Shown: positions 46,952 to 57,548 of the stretch, in pieces
Layout of the letters: each line of letters starts with the position of its first letter
Position numbering within the stretch: position 1 is the first letter of the stretch
Assembly (NCBI RefSeq): GCF_009789235.1
Contig: NZ_WSTB01000001.1
Location: forward strand, 372,001-436,000
Source of the DNA: Flavobacterium hydrocarbonoxydans
GTDB taxonomy: Bacteria > Bacteroidota > Bacteroidia > Flavobacteriales > Flavobacteriaceae
Direction of reading: 5' to 3'
Length of the DNA stretch: 64,000 nt
The notes under the pieces: generated by a model
The model's database searches: none
Told to the model about the DNA's origin: nothing
The model's input: only the letters and a program-made list of their open reading frames with translations
Program-made: the position numbers and the translations under genes

Positions 46952-49117
46952 TTATTGCACATTAATCGTCAAACTACTCACCACATTTTGGACAGAAGTT
47001 GCGGTATAAAGTACATATTCCCCTGGTTCTATTTTCCAGCTGGACGTTTTCTCGTCGTAAAAAGCCAGGTCTTTTACTTTCACTTTTAAATCAACCGTTT
47101 TTTGTTCTCCTGGTTTCAGGAATATTTTATCAAATGCTTTTAATTCTTTTTTGGGTCTTATCACTGATGAAGTGGTCTGACCTACATACAATTGAACGAC
47201 CTCTGCTCCATCCGTTTTACCGGTATTCTTTATATCAAATTTGACCGTTATCTCCTCATTGGTACCATAACTTTTTTTATCAGATGTAACATTGGTAATT
47301 CCAAAAGTAGTGTAAGACATCCCGTAACCAAAAGCATATTGAGGCTCAATTCCTTTAGTATCAAACCAGCGGTATCCTACCAAAATATCTTCGTCATAAT
47401 TCACCTTCAAATCATGTCCGGGATATACACCTAAAGCATGTGCAGGTGATTGGCTTAAAGTAACCGGAATCGTAAAAGGCAATTTTCCTGATGGAAATTC
47501 TTTACCGCTCAGTACATCCACAACGGCATTACCGGCTTCCATTCCGCCATACCATCCCCAAACCAGAGCAGGAACACGAGAGGATATACCCGCTAACTCA
47601 AGTGGAGAACCAGCAATAATCACGACTATTGTTTTAGGATTTGCTTTGGCAACTTCCTGAATCAATGTTTCTTGTCCGTACGGCAAACGCATGTGCAGTC
47701 TGTCGAATGACTCCGAATCAAAATCATGATTCAAACCGGCAAAAACAATCGCTACATCCGATTTTTTAGCCTGAGCCACTGCTTCATCGATTAATTTCCA
47801 ATCAACCTTGTCCGTGTTTAATTGCCCGTTGCTGCTTCTTTCTACCACATGAGATTGTTTTTCATACCCTTGTGCAAAATTGATCTGCATAGATTTTCCA
47901 TATTTTGCCGTCATAGCCTGAAGTGGTGTTACCTCATATAACGTTTTAATTTCGGAACTAAATCCGCCTCCACAATGTGTACGGGTCGCATTATCACCAA
48001 TAATCGCGACAGATTTAATAGCATTCATGTTTAATGGTAAAATTTGATGGTCGTTTTTCAATAAAACAACAGCTTCAACAGCAGAACGATATGCGGCTTC
48101 CTGGTGTTCTTTAGTATTCAAAGAGCCGGTTTTTCTTCCTTTAGGATCTAATACTTTCGTTTTGATCATCACTCTTAGAATGTTTGCCACTTTTTCGTTT
48201 ACAATACTTTCGCTAACGCGTCCTTCTTTAACCGCTTTAATCAATGGATCTGCAAAATACCAGTCGTTATAATTTGCCTTTTCGGTTCCCATTTCTAAAT
48301 CTAAACCAGCCAAAGCCGCTTTTTCTGTACTGTGAACAGCATCCCAGTCTGACATATAAACGCCTTTAAAATTAAACTCATTGCGCAAAATAGTGCGACC
48401 TAAATAATCATTTTCGGTACAATATTCGCCTCTAAATTTATTATAAGCTCCCATAACGCCCAATGCTCCTGCATCGACTATCGAAGATTTAAAACCCGGT
48501 AAATAAATTTCGCGTAAAGCTCGTTCGCTCATATTTACATCTACAACAAAACGGTTTTCCTCCTGATTATTAGCCACAAAATGTTTTACACAAGCGGCAA
48601 CATCCTGGCTTTGCAAAGCTTCTATATAATGTATAGAAAGCTGCGAAATAAGAAATGGATCTTCGCTTAGATACTCAAAATTTCTTCCACAAAGTGGAGA
48701 ACGAATAATGTTGATTCCAGGTCCCAGCAAAACGTCTTTTTTACGAAAACGGGCTTCTTCGCCTAAAACAATTCCACGTTGTTTAGCCAGTTCCAGATTC
48801 CAGCTTGCCGCCATAGCAGTTCCGGTAGGAAAACAGGTCGAAGAGTCGTTAGTCTGTCCGGTATATTTCCAGTCATGACGGTTCATTTCGGCACGAACGC
48901 CGTGTGGACCATCGGATAAAGCCCATTCTGGGATTCCAAGATGTTTTATTTCCGAAGTATAAAATTTAGAATTTCCATGAAGCATCCCTACTTTTTCTTT
49001 CAAAGTCATTTTTTTTATCAACTGCTGAATTCTCTTTTCTGTCGCAACATCTGTTTGCGAAAAAGAATTTTGAAATACTAATAAAAACAGCATAATAGCT
49101 TTGAAATGTAGTCTCAT
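46952..49117 (-). CDS. GH3 beta-glycosidase
   Basis: 721 residues from MRLHFKAIMLFLLVFQNSFSQ; the frame continues 37 codons upstream but the signal peptide marks this start. GH3 TIM-barrel with AACVKHFVANNQE and the catalytic nucleophile Asp in GVYMSDWDAVHS, then GLDLEMG. Alpha/beta sandwich domain (VAIIGDNA ... FAGLNHDFDSESFDR), C-terminal Fn3-like domain (about 640-721, VVQLYVGQ ... ELKAFDKI). Beta-glucosidase or beta-xylosidase activity is typical. It follows SusD after 279 bp containing a hairpin, so it may be partly uncoupled from the operon. Confidence 0.93.
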   Translation of the reverse strand: MRLHFKAIMLFLLVFQNSFSQTDVATEKRIQQLIKKMTLKEKVGMLHGNSKFYTSEIKHLGIPEWALSDGPHGVRAEMNRHDWKYTGQTNDSSTCFPTGTAMAASWNLELAKQRGIVLGEEARFRKKDVLLGPGINIIRSPLCGRNFEYLSEDPFLISQLSIHYIEALQSQDVAACVKHFVANNQEENRFVVDVNMSERALREIYLPGFKSSIVDAGALGVMGAYNKFRGEYCTENDYLGRTILRNEFNFKGVYMSDWDAVHSTEKAALAGLDLEMGTEKANYNDWYFADPLIKAVKEGRVSESIVNEKVANILRVMIKTKVLDPKGRKTGSLNTKEHQEAAYRSAVEAVVLLKNDHQILPLNMNAIKSVAIIGDNATRTHCGGGFSSEIKTLYEVTPLQAMTAKYGKSMQINFAQGYEKQSHVVERSSNGQLNTDKVDWKLIDEAVAQAKKSDVAIVFAGLNHDFDSESFDRLHMRLPYGQETLIQEVAKANPKTIVVIIAGSPLELAGISSRVPALVWGWYGGMEAGNAVVDVLSGKEFPSGKLPFTIPVTLSQSPAHALGVYPGHDLKVNYDEDILVGYRWFDTKGIEPQYAFGYGMSYTTFGITNVTSDKKSYGTNEEITVKFDIKNTGKTDGAEVVQLYVGQTTSSVIRPKKELKAFDKIFLKPGEQKTVDLKVKVKDLAFYDEKTSSWKIEPGEYVLYTATSVQNVVSSLTINVQ

Positions 49118-49278
49118 TTTAAATGTTTTTTTGGATTCTGTTAAGTAATTTTTTTTAAATATTAAAGAGAAAATAAGTTCTGCGATAATCTTCCAAAAAT
49201 AGACGAATAACCAGCTAAAGTCTGACACAAATCGAGCATTTTATAGCATAAATGATGCAAAATGGAGTCAGAAAAAAC

Positions 49279-49387
49279 ATGGCCCGCAGAGGAAACTGAT
49301 TTTAACGGATTGACACTGATTGTGTTTTATAAAAAGCGATGAAAAAATCCGTTTTTACCTGTTCAATCAGTGTTATCTGTGGGCTAT
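49279..49387. repeat. REP-like imperfect hairpin between SusD and GH3
   Basis: GGCCCGCAGAGGAAACTGAT (from 49281) with AACGGATT pairs with AATCCGTTTTTACC...ATCAGTGTTATCTGTGGGC (to about 49384), about 30 positions with mismatches. A third family member of the intergenic hairpins. Confidence 0.6.
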
Positions 49388-49395
49388 ATCTTTTT

Positions 49396-50844
49396 TTAAG
49401 GATTTGGTTCTATTAATTTATTTACCGCTATTTCCCCGCTTGGTATGGGCCAAATATAATTACTGCTCGTAGGCAATACCAAAGGTGCTGTCCCGATAGA
49501 ACCTTTTTTAGCCGGCAGTGTTTGTACTTTTCGCTGCAAATCCATCAAACGAAAACCTTCGCCTAAAAGCTCAATATCTCTTTCTTTTTGTATGGTTGCA
49601 ATTAGAGCCTCTTTGGTCGAAATCTCATCTTCCGGGAAAACATAATTTGGGTCTGAACGATTTCTTACTGCTTTTAATAATTCCGTTGCCATAAGCAAAT
49701 CATCCATATTCGCAGAGGCTTCGGCATAATTCAGCACTATTTCGGAATAGCGAATTACCGGCACATAATCTCTAAAAGGTGCTGTTGTAATACTAAATTT
49801 CTTTAATACTTTTTGATTGGCTGCACTTGTACCAATAAGGCTGGAGCGTGCATCTGTAGCTGAATTAAGAGCAGGATCACTAACGATTCCTTCGGCAGCT
49901 AAAAAAATAATGGGCTGTGCCAGATAATTATAAGCCAGTGCGTATTGGGCTGAAGGTGTTTCGGTGGTAGAATTTGCAAAAGGAATAGAAAAAACAGCTT
50001 CGGTTCCGGTATAACTTCCTCCAAAAATAGCCGCAAAATTAGGCTCTAATTTTTGAACCAGATTTCCTTCTGAATACTGAAACGGCAGGGTAGCTGAAAC
50101 GATTTTTTCAGATTCAGAAATTACTTTTTCAAATTGATTCTGCACTAATAAAACCCTCGTTTTTAATGCAATTGCGGTACATTTTTTAGCTCTGGACGCA
50201 TTCAGTAATGGTGTTGCGTAACTTACTGGTAAATCTATTTCGGCTTCATCCAAATCTTTTAAAATCTGATTGTAAACCAATTCGACAGTACTTCGAGCCA
50301 AATCATTATTTCCTGAAGTCGTAATGGGTGTTAATCGCAGCGGCAAACCCAAAGCATTTTTATCCTGATTATACGGTTTTGCATAGGTCTGGATCAAACT
50401 AAAATAACAAAAAGCACGAATAAATTTGGCCTCGGCAATGTAGTTTTTAGCCAGTTCTTCTGAAATTACGGTCGTTTCATTCATTTTACTAATCAAAATA
50501 TTAGCAGCATTAATAGCAGTGTATCCTACCGACCACACACTGTTGACAAAATCATTGGTTGAGGCCACATTTTGGTTCCATACTGCGGATCCAGTTGCTG
50601 CATTTCCGTCATTTTGACCAAATTGATCTGCACGCTGTTCATTAAAAACAATAAATCTTCCGCCATAAAAACTTTGATTTTGCAATTGTTTGTACAGGTT
50701 ATTGGTTTGTGCCAAAATTTTTTCGGGCGTACTAAAAGCAATCGATTCAGGAATACTCGTTTCCGGCTGCGTATCTAATAAATCGTCATTACAAGCTGTT
50801 GTAAACATGAGCATAAAACAACTCATTAAAATATATTTTTTCAT
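49396..50844 (-). CDS. SusD-family lipoprotein (haloperoxidase locus)
   Basis: 482 residues. Lipobox FTTAC (Cys about 18). SusD features: ESIAFSTPEKILAQTNNLYKQL, YIAEAKFIRAFCYFSLIQTYAKPY, and the C-terminal RDIELLGEGFRLMDLQRK ... SSNYIWPIPSGE. Fifth gene of a six-gene minus-strand operon, 15 bp after SusC. Confidence 0.94.
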   Translation of the reverse strand: MKKYILMSCFMLMFTTACNDDLLDTQPETSIPESIAFSTPEKILAQTNNLYKQLQNQSFYGGRFIVFNEQRADQFGQNDGNAATGSAVWNQNVASTNDFVNSVWSVGYTAINAANILISKMNETTVISEELAKNYIAEAKFIRAFCYFSLIQTYAKPYNQDKNALGLPLRLTPITTSGNNDLARSTVELVYNQILKDLDEAEIDLPVSYATPLLNASRAKKCTAIALKTRVLLVQNQFEKVISESEKIVSATLPFQYSEGNLVQKLEPNFAAIFGGSYTGTEAVFSIPFANSTTETPSAQYALAYNYLAQPIIFLAAEGIVSDPALNSATDARSSLIGTSAANQKVLKKFSITTAPFRDYVPVIRYSEIVLNYAEASANMDDLLMATELLKAVRNRSDPNYVFPEDEISTKEALIATIQKERDIELLGEGFRLMDLQRKVQTLPAKKGSIGTAPLVLPTSSNYIWPIPSGEIAVNKLIEPNP

Positions 50845-50859
50845 TTTGTGTGTTTTTAA

Positions 50860-53800
50860 TTAAAATCCAACATTTAAACCCAAAGTATAAACCTGCGCAT
50901 TGGGCGGAACATTTTGATCTTTTCCTGAATTAATAGAGTTTCCGTTGATCGAAACTTCCGGGTCAGAACCTCTATATTTCGTAAAAGTGTACAGGTTATT
51001 TCCTTGTACATACACATAAACAGAACTGAACGTATTTTTTAGAAAAGAAAGATTCATTGGTACATTATATCCCAAAGACACATTTTTGAATTTTACAAAA
51101 GAGCCATCCTCAACTTTTGAAGTACTGGAAAATGAAAATCCTGCCGAAACATTGTCGCCATAATATAACTTCTGAATATCTGTAATCTGCCCCGGAGTTG
51201 TCCATCTGTTTTTGATAAATTCTCCGTTATTAAAATAACGCTGATCAGAATTGGTGGCACGCGTTCCGTTATACAGTTTGTTTCCTTGTGCAAAAGTTAG
51301 ATTTACTCCTAAAACAAAATTTTTATAACTAAAAGTGTTATTTAATCCTCCAAATATTTTTGGCAACGATGGTCCTTGTATAACGCCATCTTTATAATTA
51401 TCAATTGCCGGAGCTCCGGTACCATCCAGATAGGTCCATTTTGGTGAACCAATATGATTGTACTGTACTTCTTTTCCTTCGCTGTTTATAAAAATCATTT
51501 GGCCGTTGTCTGGATTTACACCTTTGTTTGGCACGGCAAAAACAGATCCTATAGAATAGCCAACCCGGGTCATATTTTGTACGCCAAATACACTAGGCAC
51601 AAAAACATCACTCGCTAATGAGGTAACTTTGTTTTTAAGGGTTGAAAGATTCAGATTGACATTCCAATTGAAATTTCGGGTAGTAACTGCAAGCGCATTT
51701 ATCCCAATTTCGTAACCGGTATTGTACATGCCGCCCACATTTTCGTTGATATAATTATTCGGAATTCCTGCTGAGAGTGCTTGTGGCGTTTTTAGAATCA
51801 AATCTTTAATTTTGTTATTGAAATAATCAAACTCAACAGCAATACGGTTGTTCAGTATGGCAAAATTCATCCCCAAATCAAGTTTTGAACTGGTCTCCCA
51901 TTTTAGATTAGGATTTGCAGTCTGAGAATATCCTAAGGTTGGTGCGCCGCCATAAGTCGATGAATTATAGGTTCCGATGGAAGGATAATTGCCTATTTCG
52001 CTATTCCCTACAATACCATAACTGGCTCTCAATTTTAAACTATTCAGAAAACCATTTATTTTTGAATCTTTTAAAAAGGATTCTTCCATCAGGTTCCAGC
52101 TTACAGAACCACCTCCAAAATTTCCATATTTGTTTCCTTCGGATAAAGCCGATAAACCGTCAATTCTGTAATTTAAAGTCAGGAAATATTTGTTTTTAAA
52201 ATTGTAATTAAGATTGGTGAAATAAGATATTAATCCATTTTCTGAAAGTTCATTGCCTATAGGCGAGATATTAGCATAACTTCCCTGGTAATTTTTATAA
52301 TAAGAGTCCGTGACATTACTTTGAGAAGCTCCCCAGCTATCTACAGTGGTTTTAATCCTTTCGTAACCCGCAAGAATTACAAAATTATGGTTTTCGTTAA
52401 AAGAATCTTTATAAGTAATGGTATTCGTCCAGTCTGTTCTTGATAAATCTGATGCAATATTGGTAGCGACTCCATTGTAAGCTGCTCCACCTCCGTGAAT
52501 TGGATTCAAAAATAATTTGTTTTCAAGCCCGATCGTATTCATTCCGAAACTGGATTTGAAAACTATTTTTTTGGTTAAAGCAAACTCTCCGTATATATTT
52601 CCTAAAAATGATTTACTGATTGAAGTCGTTAAATCAAGGTTCTGAACCATCGCTAAATTGTAAGCATTAATAGTACCAATAATCGATGGAATATTAGCGC
52701 CATATCCTACGCTTATTCCGTTTTGAATACTGTAGGAACCATCCGGATTGTAAACGGGAACATTTGGCGGCAGTACATAGGTCATTCTTCCCAGAGGTTC
52801 ATTTGTAATATACTCGGTATTATAGGTTGAAGAAGACAGCGTATTACCCGCTACTGCGCCAGTGTTAGGCCCAACATTTTTTGCCCTGCTGTACGACACA
52901 TTAACCCCGGCTTTAATAAAACTATTCACCTGATGGCTCAGGTTTAATCGTGTGCTATAATTTTGAAACGTGTTGTTTTTTATAAAACTATTCTGATTGG
53001 TATAATCTACCGAAAAATAATACTGAGTCGTTTCATTGGCACCAGAAATATTAAGATTATGGTTGCTAGAAAAACCCGGTTCGTAGGCTACATCGTACCA
53101 ATTTGTATCTACAGTGCTTCCGTCAGGATTCTTGGCCAGAAAAAAACCAGGTGCCTTTCCGGCATTCACCAAAGCTTCATTTTTTATCATGGTATAATCT
53201 TCGGCATTTAATAATTTAGGCAGATTATAAGGCGTACTTCGGCTGAACCAATTGTTGTAATTGAATCTGGTTTTGCCCATTTTACCTTTTTTGGTCGTAA
53301 TTACCATGACACCATTAGCTGCTCTTGAACCATATATGGCTGCGGCCGAAGCATCTTTGAGTACATCAATCGACTCAATATCATTAGGATTAATTCCGGA
53401 AAGCGGGTTGTTCCCCACAAAACCACCTAATGAACCCGTAAAAACTGCCACACCATCTACTACAATTAAAGGAAAAAGCCCTGAGGTAATGGTATTCAAG
53501 CCCCGAACCCGCATCACTGGCGTATTGTTTAATACACTTGTAGATTGAATAACATCGATTCCGGTTCCCTGTCCTCCTAATAACTGATCGAAACTGGTCG
53601 TAGGACGGTTCTCTAATTGTTTAGCCGAAACTCTGGAAACAGAACCTGAAAACTCCGATTTTTTTTGAGACAAATAACCGCTCGAAATTAGCACTTCATC
53701 TAATTGATTCGAATTGTCCTGCAGTATAACAGTAATGCTTTTATTGGATTTTATAACCAAATTCTGAGTCACATATCCCAGCGAAGTAACGGTTATAGCG

Positions 53801-54045
53801 ATTGGATATTTAGCTTTTGTAACCAAAGAAAAATAGCCATTTTCGTCGGTAAGTACCGTTTCATTGGTTTCTGTAATCTGCACTGTTGAAGCCACTAATG
53901 CTTCTTTATTAGTACCGATAATTTGTCCCTCGATAGTATTGTTTTGTCCAAAAAAAGACCACGAAACCAAGAGAAAAAACAACATCGTAAGCCGATGACC
54001 CTTTTTTAGTATATCTAAAAAACGGTTTATATATTTTTGTTTCAT
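50860..54045 (-). CDS. SusC-family TonB-dependent transporter (haloperoxidase locus)
   Basis: 1061 residues from MKQKYINRFLDILKKGHRL; a start nine codons earlier is possible. Signal peptide ends about WSFFGQ. N-terminal regulatory-like domain (IEGQIIGTNKEALVASTVQI), plug (MRVRGLNTITSGLFPLIVVDGVAVF, VLKDASAAAIYGSRAANGVMVITTKKGK) and barrel to NVGF. The plug signature differs slightly from the mannan SusC (SSGYLSQKKSEFSGS for VVVGYGTQKK). Preceded by two FG-GAP proteins; the ligand is unknown. Confidence 0.95.
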   Translation of the reverse strand: MKQKYINRFLDILKKGHRLTMLFFLLVSWSFFGQNNTIEGQIIGTNKEALVASTVQITETNETVLTDENGYFSLVTKAKYPIAITVTSLGYVTQNLVIKSNKSITVILQDNSNQLDEVLISSGYLSQKKSEFSGSVSRVSAKQLENRPTTSFDQLLGGQGTGIDVIQSTSVLNNTPVMRVRGLNTITSGLFPLIVVDGVAVFTGSLGGFVGNNPLSGINPNDIESIDVLKDASAAAIYGSRAANGVMVITTKKGKMGKTRFNYNNWFSRSTPYNLPKLLNAEDYTMIKNEALVNAGKAPGFFLAKNPDGSTVDTNWYDVAYEPGFSSNHNLNISGANETTQYYFSVDYTNQNSFIKNNTFQNYSTRLNLSHQVNSFIKAGVNVSYSRAKNVGPNTGAVAGNTLSSSTYNTEYITNEPLGRMTYVLPPNVPVYNPDGSYSIQNGISVGYGANIPSIIGTINAYNLAMVQNLDLTTSISKSFLGNIYGEFALTKKIVFKSSFGMNTIGLENKLFLNPIHGGGAAYNGVATNIASDLSRTDWTNTITYKDSFNENHNFVILAGYERIKTTVDSWGASQSNVTDSYYKNYQGSYANISPIGNELSENGLISYFTNLNYNFKNKYFLTLNYRIDGLSALSEGNKYGNFGGGSVSWNLMEESFLKDSKINGFLNSLKLRASYGIVGNSEIGNYPSIGTYNSSTYGGAPTLGYSQTANPNLKWETSSKLDLGMNFAILNNRIAVEFDYFNNKIKDLILKTPQALSAGIPNNYINENVGGMYNTGYEIGINALAVTTRNFNWNVNLNLSTLKNKVTSLASDVFVPSVFGVQNMTRVGYSIGSVFAVPNKGVNPDNGQMIFINSEGKEVQYNHIGSPKWTYLDGTGAPAIDNYKDGVIQGPSLPKIFGGLNNTFSYKNFVLGVNLTFAQGNKLYNGTRATNSDQRYFNNGEFIKNRWTTPGQITDIQKLYYGDNVSAGFSFSSTSKVEDGSFVKFKNVSLGYNVPMNLSFLKNTFSSVYVYVQGNNLYTFTKYRGSDPEVSINGNSINSGKDQNVPPNAQVYTLGLNVGF

Positions 54046-54164
54046 TTTTTTTGATTGTATAGCGTAGCCCAAACCAGAACATGATGCTGTCCTGGTTTAA
54101 ACTACTGTATTTTAACTGATTGTTTTTTTGAAAATGAATTTAAAACATAATCAAAATGAAGAAT

Positions 54165-57100
54165 TTAATGGATTTTGACACTTTGCAAAAACGAATTATT
54201 TTTAGTGACCAAAAGATAGGTTTTCCCTTTTACATTGATTTTCTCCATGCTTTTAACATCTCCCGGAGTAAAAAATCCACTATCAATTGCTGAAACCGAT
54301 TTGAATTTTCCTTTGCCATCTCCTTTTAAAAACAATCCGTGACCGGCATCATTTCTAGGCGTTTCTACTTCAGAATTGTACATGTTTCCACTTATCAAAA
54401 CATCCAGTTTGCCATCGTGATCGTAATCCTCAACCATAATTTGATTGATACAAGTTAGCTGAGCTTCAACAGGCAGTTCGTGAATGACAAATTTGCCGTT
54501 TTTATTTTCTAAATAAATACTGGCAAAAGATTTCACTTTGTAATGTAAAGCTTCTTTAAGTGATTTCTCCGTATAAACATCAACTAGAGTTGCTTGTGAA
54601 AAACTTTCGTAATCTTTGAATTTCTTCTTGATATTGGGAATCTGCTGAGACGAACAGCCACGACCACGCACCGGATACTGTTTGCCGTCATTGTAGTAAC
54701 TCAGTACAATATCCTTGTGTTTATCATTATCAAAATCTTTTACGAAAATATCAAAGGTTTCGTCTGGAGTGGCTTTGTATTTGTAATTCAAACCATTGTT
54801 CCCAACGATATAATCCATGTCGCCATCTTTATCAAAATCGCCTTGCTGAATACTCCACCACCAGCCGGTCGTGTCATCTGAAAGTCCCATTTGTCTGGTT
54901 ACTTCGTTGAAGCCTGACTTGGTGTTTTCAAAAATTCTAATAGGCATCCATTCGCCTACAATAATGATATCATCTAATTTGTCGTTATTAAAATCCGTAA
55001 TAACTGCGCTGGTAGCCATTCCTAAATTGATAAATTCTTTAGGTGCTTTTTTAGAAATTTCAAATTTTGGCAATCCCGCAGTGCTGATATTGTGCAGTAA
55101 ATACGTGGTTGTAGGTGACGGATATTGTCCCGGAACCTGTCTTCCTAATACCAAAAGATCTTTTTTTCCATCTTTATCATAGTCAATTGGATATACTTTT
55201 GAGCCGCTGGTTAGCATTCTTGGTAAGACTCCATTTGGCGCTTTTGTAAAATCACCTTTCCCGTTATTGAGGTACAATCTGTCTTGCAATTTTGCGTCAT
55301 TAATCAAAAATTCGTAACCGCCGCTCACTACATACAAATCATTATCGCCGTCATTATCGGCATCAAAAATCAAAGCTCCTGTATCTTCACTGGCTTTATC
55401 ATTTTCGAGTGCCTGACTGTTTTTTTCTGCAAAACCTGTTTTAGACTGCAAAAAGATTTTTCCTGAATAAGTAGCAGCTCCTCCAATGAAATAATCTTCA
55501 AGACCGTCTTTATTTAGATCTCCTACGGCAATCGCTGGCCCAAAAGAAGACATTTTATGTGGTAATAAAACCTGGTCTTTAAAATCATCATAAGGGTTTT
55601 CTTCATGTTTAAAAACTGGAAAAACACTATTTTCAGTTGAAAATAAAGGCGCTTTTACCGCTTTTTTTACTAGTATTTCTTCTTTGGCATCCTGTTCTTT
55701 AAAGGTGATGGTCTGGTTGGCTTTGACATTCGACATTTTCTGTACCTTACCGTTCGTCCAGACAACTTTTACCTCATCGATTGAATTTTCTTTGGCTAAG
55801 CCAAAATGCAAATTAGGAGCCACCGAGGATTGAAACCCTCTTGTCATGGTAAGTTCCTGCATTTGGGTTCCTTTTTTGGTTCTGATGTAAACACGATTCC
55901 CTAAACCATAAGTATTTTTGGAACTTCCTTTAAAATTTATTTTGATGTAATTATTGATTTCAGAACTTGAATTTTCGAAAACTGAAGCAAAATCATCGAT
56001 GTTATTAACTACCAAATCTAAATCGCCATCGTTATCTAAATCCGCATACGCCACACCATTTGAAAAACCTTTATATTCGATGCCCCATTTTTTATTTGCA
56101 TGTTCAAAATTCAAGTTTCCATTGTTCTGAAACATGAAATTATCTATTTTCTCTGAAGGAATTTCCTGTGATTTTTTAAGTAAATCTTTTGGTTTTAAAT
56201 TCAAAGACTCCAGACTGTTAAAGAAATCGTTATTATTAATTTCTCTTCGGGTTCCATTGGTTACAAATAAATCTTTATTACCATCATTATCAAAATCAGC
56301 AAATAAAGGCCCCCAGCTCCAGTCTGTCGAAGATGTTCCTGTAATACGGGATACATTGCCAAAATGTGGAATCCCGTTCTCGTTGACTCCTGTATTAAGC
56401 TGCATACAATTATGCATGTACTGATAATTAAAACCAGCATCTACAACATCCCAAAAAAGTTTCGGGTTCATGCTGGACATATTCGCTTTTTTACGACGAT
56501 TGTCCTTGGCATCCATATCTACCTGAAAAATATCCAAATTTCCATCATTATTGAAATCCGAAATATCGACACCCATTCCGTAAAAAGAATTATGTGCTGT
56601 AGCCTCTTTTACGACTTCCTTAAAAGTGCCATCCTGATTGTTGATGTACATGAAATCCGGCGAATTAAAATCATTTGAAACATAAATATCCGGCCAGCTG
56701 TCGTTGTTTAAATCTCCAATTGTTGCACTTAATGATAAGCCGTAAGCCATTACACCTGCTTCTTTAGAAACATTGGTAAAATGACCTCCCTCATTTCGGT
56801 ACAAATGTCCTGATTCATGGTCTTTGACATGCAACATCATTTGTACATAATCGCCTGTTGCCGAATTGAATTTTGTGGGTGGATAATTGGCTACAAATAA
56901 ATCGAGATCACCATCTTTATCATAATCAAAAAAAGTTCCCTGAACACTGTTCCCGACATCATCAATACCGTATTCTTTTGCTTTTTCTGTAAATGTTCCG
57001 TTGCCATTATTGATATACAACTGATTGTTTTTTGGACCAAATTTTCCGCTTACACTACAATAAATATCCAAAAAACCATCACCATTTACATCTGCCATCG

Positions 57101-57461
57101 TTACTCCGTTATACCAACGGTTATCCCCTCCGACACCAGCTTTTTGCGTAATATCTTCAAATTTTAGATTTCCTTTGTTCAGATATAATTTATTCGAAAC
57201 CTGATTACCTGTAAAGAAAATATCTTCCAGACCATCATTATTAATGTCTCCTGTTGCAACTCCACCTCCTAAATAAATATAATTATAAGTGAAGTAATTC
57301 AGGGAATCATTTTCAGTCAGATTATTACTGAAATCAATCCCCGTATCAGAATGATCTAAAGTTTTAAAAATCTTTTGATCTGAATCTTTACCCGAACAGC
57401 CTGCCAGCAATATTATGCCTATCAGACTAAAAAAAACGGCTTTTCTTTTTATATTTTTCAT
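54165..57461 (-). CDS. FG-GAP/VCBS-repeat lipoprotein with ASPIC/UnbV segment
   Basis: 1098 residues. Lipobox LLAGC (Cys about 22). Many FG-GAP/VCBS blades with calcium-loop motifs such as DINNDGLEDIF, DVNGDGFLDIY, DYDKDGDLDLF and DFNNDGNLDIF, forming two beta-propellers (about 60-500 and 640-1090). Between them lies an ASPIC/UnbV-like segment (YGLGNRVYIRTKKGTQMQELTMTRGFQSSVAPNLHFGL). Probably a surface or outer-membrane-anchored calcium-binding protein. It sits between a CRTAC1-like gene and SusC in one operon. Family call is firm; role unknown. Confidence 0.93.
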   Translation of the reverse strand: MKNIKRKAVFFSLIGIILLAGCSGKDSDQKIFKTLDHSDTGIDFSNNLTENDSLNYFTYNYIYLGGGVATGDINNDGLEDIFFTGNQVSNKLYLNKGNLKFEDITQKAGVGGDNRWYNGVTMADVNGDGFLDIYCSVSGKFGPKNNQLYINNGNGTFTEKAKEYGIDDVGNSVQGTFFDYDKDGDLDLFVANYPPTKFNSATGDYVQMMLHVKDHESGHLYRNEGGHFTNVSKEAGVMAYGLSLSATIGDLNNDSWPDIYVSNDFNSPDFMYINNQDGTFKEVVKEATAHNSFYGMGVDISDFNNDGNLDIFQVDMDAKDNRRKKANMSSMNPKLFWDVVDAGFNYQYMHNCMQLNTGVNENGIPHFGNVSRITGTSSTDWSWGPLFADFDNDGNKDLFVTNGTRREINNNDFFNSLESLNLKPKDLLKKSQEIPSEKIDNFMFQNNGNLNFEHANKKWGIEYKGFSNGVAYADLDNDGDLDLVVNNIDDFASVFENSSSEINNYIKINFKGSSKNTYGLGNRVYIRTKKGTQMQELTMTRGFQSSVAPNLHFGLAKENSIDEVKVVWTNGKVQKMSNVKANQTITFKEQDAKEEILVKKAVKAPLFSTENSVFPVFKHEENPYDDFKDQVLLPHKMSSFGPAIAVGDLNKDGLEDYFIGGAATYSGKIFLQSKTGFAEKNSQALENDKASEDTGALIFDADNDGDNDLYVVSGGYEFLINDAKLQDRLYLNNGKGDFTKAPNGVLPRMLTSGSKVYPIDYDKDGKKDLLVLGRQVPGQYPSPTTTYLLHNISTAGLPKFEISKKAPKEFINLGMATSAVITDFNNDKLDDIIIVGEWMPIRIFENTKSGFNEVTRQMGLSDDTTGWWWSIQQGDFDKDGDMDYIVGNNGLNYKYKATPDETFDIFVKDFDNDKHKDIVLSYYNDGKQYPVRGRGCSSQQIPNIKKKFKDYESFSQATLVDVYTEKSLKEALHYKVKSFASIYLENKNGKFVIHELPVEAQLTCINQIMVEDYDHDGKLDVLISGNMYNSEVETPRNDAGHGLFLKGDGKGKFKSVSAIDSGFFTPGDVKSMEKINVKGKTYLLVTKNNSFLQSVKIH

Positions 57462-57548
57462 TTTTTATAATGCTATAAAATTTATATTTCATTTATCAAC
57501 GTTCTAAGACTATCTATTAGTAAATCTTAGCTTTTGCAAAAAATAGTT